Below, one piece after another: positions 16,888 through 23,993 of a stretch of 64,000 nucleotides of DNA. Every line of letters begins with the position of its first letter. Position 1 is the stretch's first letter. Source of the DNA: Herbinix luporum. Lineage in GTDB: Bacteria > Bacillota > Clostridia > Lachnospirales > Lachnospiraceae. The translations under genes were made by a program, and so were the position numbers. Location: contig NZ_LN879430.1 in assembly GCF_900070325.1 (NCBI RefSeq), forward strand, positions 2,394,501-2,458,500. Reading direction: 5' to 3'. The notes beneath the pieces were generated by a model that searched no databases, was not told the origin of the DNA, and was given only the letters and a program-made list of their open reading frames with translations.

Positions 16888-17988
16888 TCATCTTGAAAAT
16901 CCTCTGTCTATTTTTCTATTTCTTTGGATTTCTTTTTCTATGGATTTATTAAACTTTTCTGCCAAACCTTCATTAATTATAAAATTACTTAATTTTTCTA
17001 CTCTTTTTTCTAGACTTATAATTTTATTTCTTGTATCTGCCTTTTCTTTTAATTCTGCTAAATCTACTTTTTTAATATTTTCTTTTTTTTCTTCAATCAA
17101 TCTATCAATCTCTTTTTCTAAGTTTTTAACTTTTCTTTGCAAATTAACGTTAGTCTTCTTAATGGCTGTAGTATCTTTTCTATAATTTTTAGCCATGTTT
17201 TTAAATTGTTCAAATGTATCTTTTTTAATTTCTACATAGTCCTTTTTAAATAGCTTTTCTTTAGCCACTATTTGCTCTAATTTCTTTATTTCATCCTTAG
17301 CTATATCTATCATACCTAACTCTCTTTTATAAGCCTGTAAATCGTTTTTAAGGCTTTCTAGTTCTATTTTAATAGTTTCTCCTTTAAGTTCATTAATAGA
17401 TTTGTTACCAGCCTTTGTAGCGTCGTTTAAAATGCCTATATCACGACCAAAGACTTTTTCCATATGATTTTCTAGTTTAGGGTGAAACTCCTGCAGGTGC
17501 TTTCTAGTTATTAATTCCTTAGCAGATACTTTTAGATCTCCTTTTTTCTTATCTGTAACTACTGGAATAAAAGCAAAATGCATGTGTGGGGTAGTTTCGT
17601 CAAGATGAACAAAACTAGAAACTACATTTTCTTTACCATATTCTTTTTCTAAAAAATTGTAAGTTTCTTTGAAAAAAAGTTCTTGTTCCTCTTGTGTTTT
17701 TATCTTTTCAGGTAAAGTTACAACCCAATCACACATAATATTTACATCTTTACGATTTAAACATCTTACTTCTGAAGTTCTTTTCTTAATAAACTCAAGC
17801 TGATTTTTATCTTCTGCAAGATTATAATTTAACCTGGTCTTTTCTGTATCAATATCTTGATTTCCAAATTTAATATACTCTTTATTCTCCTTTTTATATC
17901 TTTCAAAGTGTCTTGTAAGTCCCCCAATTTGATTTCTATTTACTTTCATCAAATGAGCCAAAACATAACCCCCTTTACTGCATACCAA
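16888..17988 (-). CDS. mob: MobV-family plasmid mobilization relaxase (Pre/Mob)
   Basis: Relaxase of about 360 aa that nicks oriT and pilots plasmid DNA during mobilization. Motif I is LNYNL near residue 50; the metal-binding motif is HLDETTPHMHFAFIPV near 128-143. The C-terminal third (about 220-345) is highly charged and coiled-coil-like. The start is uncertain: TTG 17988 gives 366 aa, while AAAGGGGG suits a TTG about 30 bases further in. No mating-pair genes are present, so transfer would need a helper. A hairpin resembling a MobV oriT lies 70-95 bp upstream. Confidence 0.9.
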   Translation of the reverse strand: MVCSKGGYVLAHLMKVNRNQIGGLTRHFERYKKENKEYIKFGNQDIDTEKTRLNYNLAEDKNQLEFIKKRTSEVRCLNRKDVNIMCDWVVTLPEKIKTQEEQELFFKETYNFLEKEYGKENVVSSFVHLDETTPHMHFAFIPVVTDKKKGDLKVSAKELITRKHLQEFHPKLENHMEKVFGRDIGILNDATKAGNKSINELKGETIKIELESLKNDLQAYKRELGMIDIAKDEIKKLEQIVAKEKLFKKDYVEIKKDTFEQFKNMAKNYRKDTTAIKKTNVNLQRKVKNLEKEIDRLIEEKKENIKKVDLAELKEKADTRNKIISLEKRVEKLSNFIINEGLAEKFNKSIEKEIQRNRKIDRGFSR

Positions 17989-18057
17989 AATTCAATTTCG
18001 ACATAAAAATAAGACAATCTATTTCACATTAAGATTACCTTATTTTAGCATATTCCA

Positions 18058-18083
18058 TTTTGGTATAGCAAGTTATACCAAAA
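18058..18083. other. candidate oriT hairpin upstream of mob
   Basis: TTTTGGTATA (18058-18067) and TATACCAAAA (18074-18083) form a perfect 10-bp stem with a 6-nt loop. Stem-loop geometry (GTATA arm, 6-nt loop, TATAC arm) and position just upstream of mob are like the RSA/oriT site of pMV158-type MobV plasmids, though the bases differ. A partial copy of one arm follows at 18085-18095. Confidence 0.5.
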
Positions 18084-18160
18084 ATTTGGTAACTTGTAAG
18101 GGGAGTACCCCTTAACCCCCTTTAGATCCAAAACTAAACTTCAAAGTTTCCGTTCATTTT

Positions 18161-18317
18161 TATAAAATCAAGGTAGTATTTTTCAAGAAACCCACTTGAA
18201 AAATCTCCACCTTGATTTTATAAATTTCATCTGCTACTTACAAAGTAAGGCGAAGGTGACAAAGATATAGAAAAAAATAATCTTTCCTTCGCCTTAAAAA
18301 ATTTTAGCAGATGAAAT
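18161..18317. other. nested inverted repeats, candidate single-strand origin
   Basis: Arm TATAAAATCAAGGT (18161-18174) pairs perfectly with 18209-18222 and encloses ATTTTTCAAG/CTTGAAAAAT (18178-18187/18195-18204). Immediately next, ATTTCATCTGCTA (18224-18236) pairs with 18305-18317 around AAGGCGAAGG/CCTTCGCCTT (18247-18256/18286-18295). Long imperfect hairpins in a noncoding stretch of a rolling-circle plasmid are the expected form of a single-strand origin. Confidence 0.55.
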
Positions 18318-18346
18318 CATTCTCTAGTTTTGTTAAAAATATAAAA

Positions 18347-18369
18347 AGAACCTGATAGGCTCAGGTTCT
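18347..18369 (-). terminator. terminator of the toxin-immunity operon
   Basis: AGAACCTGA / TCAGGTTCT (18347-18355, 18361-18369) with a 5-nt loop, followed on the minus strand by TTTTTATATTTTT. It lies 220 bp after the 88-aa gene. Nothing coding is seen in 18370-18590. Confidence 0.7.
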
Positions 18370-18590
18370 AAAGATATATTTGTAATTCTTCTTTTATCAT
18401 TTTTATTGTTTCTTTATATTTGCTTAACAAAGGTTACCTTTGGATATTATATCAGCTATTAAATTTTTACCACATATGTTGATTGTTTGATTTTGAAAAA
18501 TGTCCATTATGAATCTAACATCATACATAAATATAAGTTTTTGATACTTCGGGGATAATATTTAAATCAACAAGATTTCCCTAGTATATT

Positions 18591-18857
18591 TTATAAAATA
18601 TATAGGCTATCTTTCTCATATTCTTTTTTATCAAAAATATCCTTCAACAACCTCTTGTCTATTGAAAAATTAACAAGTTCATTAATAAGTAAATTGTTTT
18701 CTTTTGACTTTAGAACATTTAAAAGTTCCTCTTTGGTATCATCACAATATATTTTCCACTCTTTTTCATAAGTTGTTATTGAATAATGTTTATCATTATA
18801 CACAAATTCAACTTCTCTACCTATTTTTATTTCATCTATTAATTCTTGGAAATTCAT
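18591..18857 (-). CDS. small cytoplasmic protein, putative immunity partner of the upstream toxin-like gene
   Basis: Acidic protein of 88 aa with no signal peptide or membrane segment: MNFQELIDEIKIGREVEFVY, then YSITTYEKEWKIYCDD and a helical charged C-terminus ending KEYEKDSLYIL. The ATG lies 4 bp after the stop of the secreted toxin-like gene, so the two are translationally coupled. Size, cytoplasmic nature and order (toxin, then small gene) are what immunity proteins show. Some small immunity proteins share a GREVEF-Y-..YSI-like opening as I recall it. Function is inferred from context. Confidence 0.6.
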   Translation of the reverse strand: MNFQELIDEIKIGREVEFVYNDKHYSITTYEKEWKIYCDDTKEELLNVLKSKENNLLINELVNFSIDKRLLKDIFDKKEYEKDSLYIL

Positions 18858-18861
18858 GATT

Positions 18862-19548
18862 TTAATCCCTCACTTTCCCAGGCTTTTTCCAATAATGTCT
18901 ATGTGGAAATTTATGCCCAACTCCTCCATGACTATAATCTATATCAAGTTCAGCATTCCCGTTCTTATCATAATACCTTCTTTGTTTAAGTTTCCCATTT
19001 TTATCTTTTAAGTCTTTAGAAGAATATTTCTTACCTGTCTTATTTAATCTTGACCCTGTTTCAGTACTATGATTTTTAGTTTTTGTTCCCTTTTCTTTAG
19101 CAGATTCATACTCTTTAGCTTCTGCTCTTGCTATTAACCATGATTTAACTTTATTAGCAATCCAAGAACTAACTTTAGAAAGAACAACGCCACCTACGTA
19201 AATACCACCTAATGTTACAACTACTTTTCCAACTCCTGGAATATACCAAGTCCCTGCCATTATCTTCATAACATCATCCATAGGCATTGCCATAGTTGAT
19301 CTTGTTTGGAGGTTATTTATAGGTTCTTCTAAAATATTATCATCATATAAAATATTTGTTTCAGATGATATTTTATAAATCTCTCCTTCATAGGACTCTA
19401 AAATTTCAATAAACTCTCTTTCACTAACCTTAGTACCATCTTCAAGAGTAATCACTAATTTTTCTTGTTCAAAACTATCTGCAAAAACCCCTGTTGTAAA
19501 AGATAACATCATTACAATTACCATAAGTAAACTAATTTTTCTTTTCAT
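18862..19548 (-). CDS. secreted toxin-like protein with basic His-rich C-terminal domain
   Basis: Protein of 228 aa. A clear signal peptide (MKRKISLLMVIVMMLSFTTG, cleavage after VFA near 23) is followed by an acidic pre-region (about 25-80), a glycine-rich hydrophobic segment GKVVVTLGGIYVGGVVLS (about 105-125), and a basic domain from about 165 to the end. That domain contains RRYYDKNGNAELDIDYSHGG and HKFPHRHYW, a pattern of the small nuclease-like tips of polymorphic toxins. AAGGAGG precedes the ATG. It resembles proteins annotated as SAR2788-family putative toxins, from memory. It is carried on a mobilizable plasmid with a likely immunity gene. Confidence 0.68.
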   Translation of the reverse strand: MKRKISLLMVIVMMLSFTTGVFADSFEQEKLVITLEDGTKVSEREFIEILESYEGEIYKISSETNILYDDNILEEPINNLQTRSTMAMPMDDVMKIMAGTWYIPGVGKVVVTLGGIYVGGVVLSKVSSWIANKVKSWLIARAEAKEYESAKEKGTKTKNHSTETGSRLNKTGKKYSSKDLKDKNGKLKQRRYYDKNGNAELDIDYSHGGVGHKFPHRHYWKKPGKVRD

Positions 19549-19677
19549 AAATTAATCCTCCTTTAATCATAATTGAAATAAGTTTGATATTATTATAACA
19601 AAAAGCATTATAATTTTACAATAAATCAATTTGTTTAGAAAAGCCTTGTTTATAATTTTATTTAATAAACTAATTCT

Positions 19678-20716
19678 TTATTTCTCTATATCGTCTTCTA
19701 TAACCTCCACTAATACATAATTTTTTATACCTATATTCCACTGATACCTTAAAATTATATTTGTTAGATCTTCTCTTAGATCTTCATTGTCAGTATTAAT
19801 TAAATCTCCTTCTTCTGTATCATCTAAATTTAATTCCTTATGGACTTCTTTAAATATAAAACCAAAGGCAGTTAATCTTTTTCTATGTAAAGCTCTATCT
19901 AAAGTTCTAACTACTTCATCAGTTAAATTTTCTTTAATATTTCCTTCTTCATCTCTAATTAAAAAATCTTCTGGCTTAACTGTATATTTTGCAGTTTCTG
20001 CTACTACTTTGCCAAAATCTTTTTCTTTATTCTCTTTTATTCTTCTAATATCAACTACTGGAGTATAATCAACTTTTAAACAAGACTTCCAAAGTTCAGT
20101 CCAATTATTTTGGGATAAATAATATCTTGTATCTGTAAAATAACTGTCATTTACAGCTAAAATCATATGGAAATGTGGGTGGTACTTATCAAAATTAGGA
20201 TTTTTATCTCCTACTTTAAGACCTATTTTAGAATAATAATCTCTTTTTTTAAGATACATTTCATCAGTTATAAACTCATCTTTATCATAAGTTACTTCAA
20301 GACTTCTAAAATAACCCTTAACTGCTTGTTTAAATGCTTTTCTCCTAGTCATTATATTAAAAGCTTTTGTCATTAAATCTAAGGTATCTCTTAAATCTTC
20401 TCCATAACAATTTTTAACTGTTAAGGTTAAGAAAATGTATTTATAATTATAATTTTCTTCTACATAATCCATTACCCTAGATACTTGTCCAAATATTTTT
20501 AATGACCTTCTCCAAGAACACATTGGACATAACCTCACTTTACAAAAATTTGCATTAGATAATTTTAAACTATTATCAACTGCTAGTCTAAACTCTAAAA
20601 AAGTAGAACAATCTAAAACCCTATAATACTTATTAGAGCCTATTCTCTTATAAGAATCAGCTAAATCTAAGGTACTTTTCTTTCTTTCTTTCCAATTATT
20701 ATCCTTACTATTTTTA
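19678..20716 (-). pseudogene. rep: rolling-circle replication initiator Rep (Rep_1 family), main part, 5' end cut by IS copy 2
   Basis: The frame is open from the IS boundary to the stop and encodes 346 residues of a pC194/pUB110-type Rep. Signature parts are NFCKVRLCPMCSWRRSLKIF, YKYIFLTLTVKN, the metal-binding HPHFH in YHPHFHMILAV, and the catalytic-tyrosine segment VAETAKYTVKPEDFL. No start codon precedes the conserved N-terminus in this copy; the first internal ATG would remove the cysteine block. The missing codons lie at 16574-16528, on the other side of the captured plasmid. As integrated, Rep is probably inactive, which would spare the chromosome from rolling-circle initiation. Confidence 0.88.
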
Positions 20717-22337
20717 TATAGCGTAAAATTACTTTAAGTTAAAAGCAAAGAAATAAATATAGAGAATATCACTTTGTGTTATCATTAAGTTGACAAGACC
20801 AAACAACAAACAAAGGAGGATATTCTCTATGAATAATAGTATACAACATTTTTATGAAAAAGGGTTGGTAGAATTATCAAAAGCTGCAGATATTTTTTAT
20901 AAGAATCCAGAAAACCTTGATGACTTTATTGATGGAGTTATAAAGCCATTATTAGAATTCGGTATAGAATACGTCACTGAAGTTTTACAGGATGCGGATG
21001 AGTGCATAAGAAACAGCAGACAAAGGAGAGTAAGCTGGAATATCAATCGGAAGGAGAAAACACAGCTTCTCACCCGCCTCGGGAACATTATTTATGAGAG
21101 AACCCTGTTCCAAAACAAAAAGACAGGGAAATACAGTTACTTACTTGATGATGTAATGGGCATTGAACCGCATACAAGAATGACAATAGGTGCAGAGGCT
21201 GCACTTATTGAAGAAGCCATCGATTCTAGTTACCGAAAAGGTGGGCTATTTGTAAGTATGACAGACAGTGTTAGTAAACAAACTGTAAAAAACAAGATTC
21301 ATGAACTAATCATTGAGGAACAGCTGAAAGTACCAGAAATAAAAAAGAAGGTAGAAGTCCTATATATAGATGCTGATGAAGACCATATCGCAGAGCAGGC
21401 CTATAGTGGGGAAAAAGGAAGTACCATTATAGGAAAAATCATTTATTTGTATGAGGGAAAAGAGCTGGAAAATGCCAAAAGCCAAAGATATAAACTAATA
21501 GGAAAACATTACTTCGGAGGAGTATATGAAGGAAGAAAAGGAAATGAGACTCTATGGATGAAGGTATGGAAATATATAGACAATCATTATGATACAGATT
21601 ATCTGAAGCGTATATATATAAATGGAGATGGAGCAGACTGGATCAAGGCAGGATGCGTCATGATAGCAAAGAGCCATTTTGTGTTGGATAAGTATCACCT
21701 AGCAAACAGAATAAATGTTGCGACAGCACATCTCCTAGATAGTTCTGTTGATGCAAAGGCAATGATATACGAGGCTATCAAAAGTAAAGACCGTAAAGAT
21801 TTAAAAAAAGCATTTGAAAAGATTAAGAATGTAACAGAAAATGAAAAGAAGCTGAAAGAGATTGAAGAAAGTGAGAAATATATCCTGAACCACTGGAAAG
21901 CAGTGATTATACGTATAGGAAATCCAGAGGTGTTAGGGTGTAGTGCAGAAGGCCATGTAAGCCATACGTATTCAGCAAGGATGAGTTCAAGACCAATGGG
22001 CTGGAGTCGCCATGGTGCAAATCAGATGTGTAAGCTTAGATGCTATAAAGAGAATGGCGGTAAAATCATAGAATTAATTAAAAAGCAGAGGGAACTAGCT
22101 GAACTAGCAAAAACCGGAACAGATGATGAACGTATAATGGTACAGGAATATATCATGTCAGCACATAGAAAAAGAGCACTTGATGATTCGTACTACATAG
22201 ACCGGATACAGGCTTCAATCCCTGGATATACAGCTAAGAAGGTAATCTGGTTTAATGCACACCTAGGAAATATATAAATGATGAAACGTAAAGGGATACT
22301 TCTATATATTTTCAACTTAAAGTATCTTGACGCTATC
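20717..22337 (+). mobile_element. ISLre2-family insertion sequence, copy 2 (1621 bp)
   Basis: Same ends and length as copy 1, same orientation. Left flank CTATTTTTA (20708-20716) equals the right flank of copy 1; right flank CCTAATTAT (22338-22346) equals the left flank of copy 1. Its right end stops 16 bp before the serS -35 hexamer, so the element sits just outside the serS promoter. Confidence 0.92.
20829..22277 (+). CDS. ISLre2-family transposase, copy 2
   Basis: 482 aa, identical in sequence to the protein of copy 1, with the same ATG and AAAGGAGG ribosome site. Conserved acidic motifs YIDADEDHI, YINGDGADWIKAG and CSAEGHVSH are intact, so it is probably active. Two identical copies in direct orientation also give 1.6 kb of homology through which the plasmid could be excised again. 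Confidence 0.93.
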   Translation: MNNSIQHFYEKGLVELSKAADIFYKNPENLDDFIDGVIKPLLEFGIEYVTEVLQDADECIRNSRQRRVSWNINRKEKTQLLTRLGNIIYERTLFQNKKTGKYSYLLDDVMGIEPHTRMTIGAEAALIEEAIDSSYRKGGLFVSMTDSVSKQTVKNKIHELIIEEQLKVPEIKKKVEVLYIDADEDHIAEQAYSGEKGSTIIGKIIYLYEGKELENAKSQRYKLIGKHYFGGVYEGRKGNETLWMKVWKYIDNHYDTDYLKRIYINGDGADWIKAGCVMIAKSHFVLDKYHLANRINVATAHLLDSSVDAKAMIYEAIKSKDRKDLKKAFEKIKNVTENEKKLKEIEESEKYILNHWKAVIIRIGNPEVLGCSAEGHVSHTYSARMSSRPMGWSRHGANQMCKLRCYKENGGKIIELIKKQRELAELAKTGTDDERIMVQEYIMSAHRKRALDDSYYIDRIQASIPGYTAKKVIWFNAHLGNI

Positions 22338-22346
22338 CCTAATTAT
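22338..22346. repeat. outer 9-bp target repeat, right copy
   Basis: CCTAATTAT, identical to 14889-14897. Confidence 0.9.
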
Positions 22347-22353
22347 ATCACAC

Positions 22354-22382
22354 TTGCAAATAATTATAAAAAGGTTTATAAT
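22354..22382 (+). promoter_or_regulatory. sigma-A promoter of serS
   Basis: TTGCAA (22354-22359) and TATAAT (22377-22382) with a 17-bp spacer. Transcription would begin near 22389, just ahead of the T-box leader. The IS target repeat ends only 7 bp upstream of the -35. Confidence 0.75.
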
Positions 22383-22406
22383 TGGTAAAAATAAATATAT
22401 AAAATT

Positions 22407-22625
22407 AGCGATGATAAAAGCTACGATTTATGAACATCTTCAGAGAGCCGATGGTTGGTGTGAATCGGTGTTGGGCTAAATCTTTCCACTTTTGGAGCTA
22501 TTGGCGATGAGTCAAAGGCTGGTACCCTTTATAGTACTATCGAGTGGCCGATATTATTTCGGCAATTTGGGTGGCAACGCGGATCCTTCCGTCCCATATT
22601 TTAGTGGGGTGGGAGGTTTTTTATT
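22407..22625 (+). promoter_or_regulatory. T-box riboswitch of serS
   Basis: The invariant T-box TGGGTGGCAACGCGG is at 22568-22582, where uncharged tRNA acceptor ends pair. It is followed by a terminator hairpin, CCTTCCGTCCCA / TGGGGTGGGAGG with TTTTTT (22584-22622). Upstream Stem I elements include the distal-loop-like GGTTGGTGTGAATCGG. The serS gene implies serine as effector; Ser-type codons TCT/TCC near 22481-22487 are candidate specifiers, but I did not fold the stem. A frame that starts inside the leader is not the gene start. Confidence 0.92.
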
Positions 22626-22653
22626 ACCTATAAATAATAAAAGGAGGAAGATT

Positions 22654-23931
22654 ATGATTGATTTAAAGTTTTTAAGGGAAAACCCTGAAATAGTAAAAGA
22701 AAACATCAGAAAAAAATTTCAAGACCATAAGCTTGAACTGGTAGATGAAGTTATTGCTCTTGATATTGAAAATCGTAATGCAAAACAGGAAGCGGACAAC
22801 CTACGCCACGAGCGTAATACCATGTCTAAACAAATCGGTTCCTTAATGTCACAGGGAAAAAAAGAAGAAGCCATGGAACTTAGAAAGAAAGTTACCGAGC
22901 AATCTGACCGCTTAAAGGCATTAGAGGAAAAAGAAGCGGAACTTAATGAAAGAATTACCCAAATTATGATGACTATTCCAAATATTATAGACCCCAGTGT
23001 TCCCATCGGTAAGGATGACAGTGAAAATGTAGAGGTTCAAAAATACGGTGAACCGGTGGTACCGGATTTTGAGATACCTTATCATATAGATATAATGGAA
23101 AAGCTAAATGGCATAGACCTAGACAGTGCCAGAAGAGTGGCGGGCAACGGCTTTTATTATCTTATGGGAGATATAGCCAGACTTCATTCTGCTGTTATTT
23201 CTTATGCCCGTGATTTTATGATTGACCGGGGCTTTACTTACTGTATTCCTCCCTTTATGATTCGCAGTGAGGTTGTTACCGGAGTTATGAGCTTTGCAGA
23301 AATGGAATCCATGATGTATAAGATAGAGGGAGAAGATTTATATCTGATTGGCACCAGCGAACATTCCATGATAGGTAAATTTATCGATACAATAATATCT
23401 GAAGAAAATCTTCCCCAAACCCTTACCAGCTATTCTCCTTGTTTCCGTAAGGAAAAAGGTGCCCACGGTATAGAGGAAAGAGGAGTATACCGCATTCATC
23501 AATTTGAAAAACAAGAAATGATTGTAGTATGCAAACCAGAGGATAGCATGATGTGGTTTGATAAGTTGTGGCAGAATACCGTGGATTTATTCCGTTCCTT
23601 AGATATTCCCGTAAGAACCTTAGAATGCTGTTCCGGTGATTTAGCCGATCTAAAAGTTAAGTCCGTAGACGTTGAGGCTTGGTCTCCCAGACAGAAGAAA
23701 TATTTTGAAGTTGGAAGCTGTTCTAATCTAGGGGATGCCCAGGCTAGACGATTAAAGATTCGTGTAGTCGGTGAAGGTGGTAAGTATTTTGCCCATACAT
23801 TAAATAATACCGTAGTCGCACCTCCTAGAATGCTTATAGCATTCCTTGAAAACAACTTAAATCCAGATGGCTCTGTCAACATTCCTGTGGCCCTGCAGCC
23901 TTATATGGGTGGAAAAACCATTATAAAATAA
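22654..23931 (+). CDS. serS: serine--tRNA ligase
   Basis: Class II aminoacyl-tRNA synthetase of 425 aa that charges tRNA-Ser. The ATG at 22654 follows AAGGAGGAAG. Residues 1-105 form the long antiparallel coiled coil that binds the variable arm (RHERNTMSKQIGSLMSQGKK region). The catalytic part carries motif 2, SPCFRKEKGAHGIEERGVYR, with HQFEKQEM, and motif 3, NNTVVAPPRMLIAFLEN, near the C-terminus. Expression is controlled by the T-box leader immediately upstream; a strong terminator follows 22 bp after the stop. Confidence 0.97.
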   Translation: MIDLKFLRENPEIVKENIRKKFQDHKLELVDEVIALDIENRNAKQEADNLRHERNTMSKQIGSLMSQGKKEEAMELRKKVTEQSDRLKALEEKEAELNERITQIMMTIPNIIDPSVPIGKDDSENVEVQKYGEPVVPDFEIPYHIDIMEKLNGIDLDSARRVAGNGFYYLMGDIARLHSAVISYARDFMIDRGFTYCIPPFMIRSEVVTGVMSFAEMESMMYKIEGEDLYLIGTSEHSMIGKFIDTIISEENLPQTLTSYSPCFRKEKGAHGIEERGVYRIHQFEKQEMIVVCKPEDSMMWFDKLWQNTVDLFRSLDIPVRTLECCSGDLADLKVKSVDVEAWSPRQKKYFEVGSCSNLGDAQARRLKIRVVGEGGKYFAHTLNNTVVAPPRMLIAFLENNLNPDGSVNIPVALQPYMGGKTIIK

Positions 23932-23952
23932 TTTAGATAATATTCAAAAGAT

Positions 23953-23989
23953 AAAGCTGTTCAAAAATAGTTTGAACAGCTTTATTTTT
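23953..23989 (+). terminator. intrinsic terminator after serS
   Basis: AAAGCTGTTCAAA (23953-23965) and TTTGAACAGCTTT (23971-23983), perfect 13-bp stem with 5-nt loop, then ATTTTTG. It separates serS from the convergent cotH gene. Confidence 0.9.
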
Positions 23990-23993
23990 GTAT

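Larger units (their letters stand above)
16519..20716. mobile_element. integrated rolling-circle plasmid (about 4.19 kb)
   Basis: The segment between the two IS copies starts and ends with the same 9 bp, CTATTTTTA (16519-16527 and 20708-20716). It carries a split rep, a pC194-type nick site, mob, a candidate oriT, nested hairpins like a single-strand origin, and a toxin-like gene pair. Joining 20716 back to 16528 makes a circle in which rep is one uninterrupted 361-codon frame. The plasmid therefore once carried the IS inside rep, flanked by its CTATTTTTA target repeat, and then fused into the chromosome at CCTAATTAT. Codon use here is more AT-rich than in neighbouring chromosomal genes. Confidence 0.9.

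Noticed and set aside
14898..22337. Ordinary composite transposon formed by two ISLre2 copies
   Set aside because: A composite unit explains the outer CCTAATTAT repeats but not the inner CTATTTTTA pair, nor why the first codons of rep lie at the opposite end from the rest. A plasmid cointegrate explains all three.
22492..22653. Upstream extension of serS by 54 codons
   Set aside because: It covers the T-box and terminator; SerS begins MIDLKFLREN at 22654 right after AAGGAGG.
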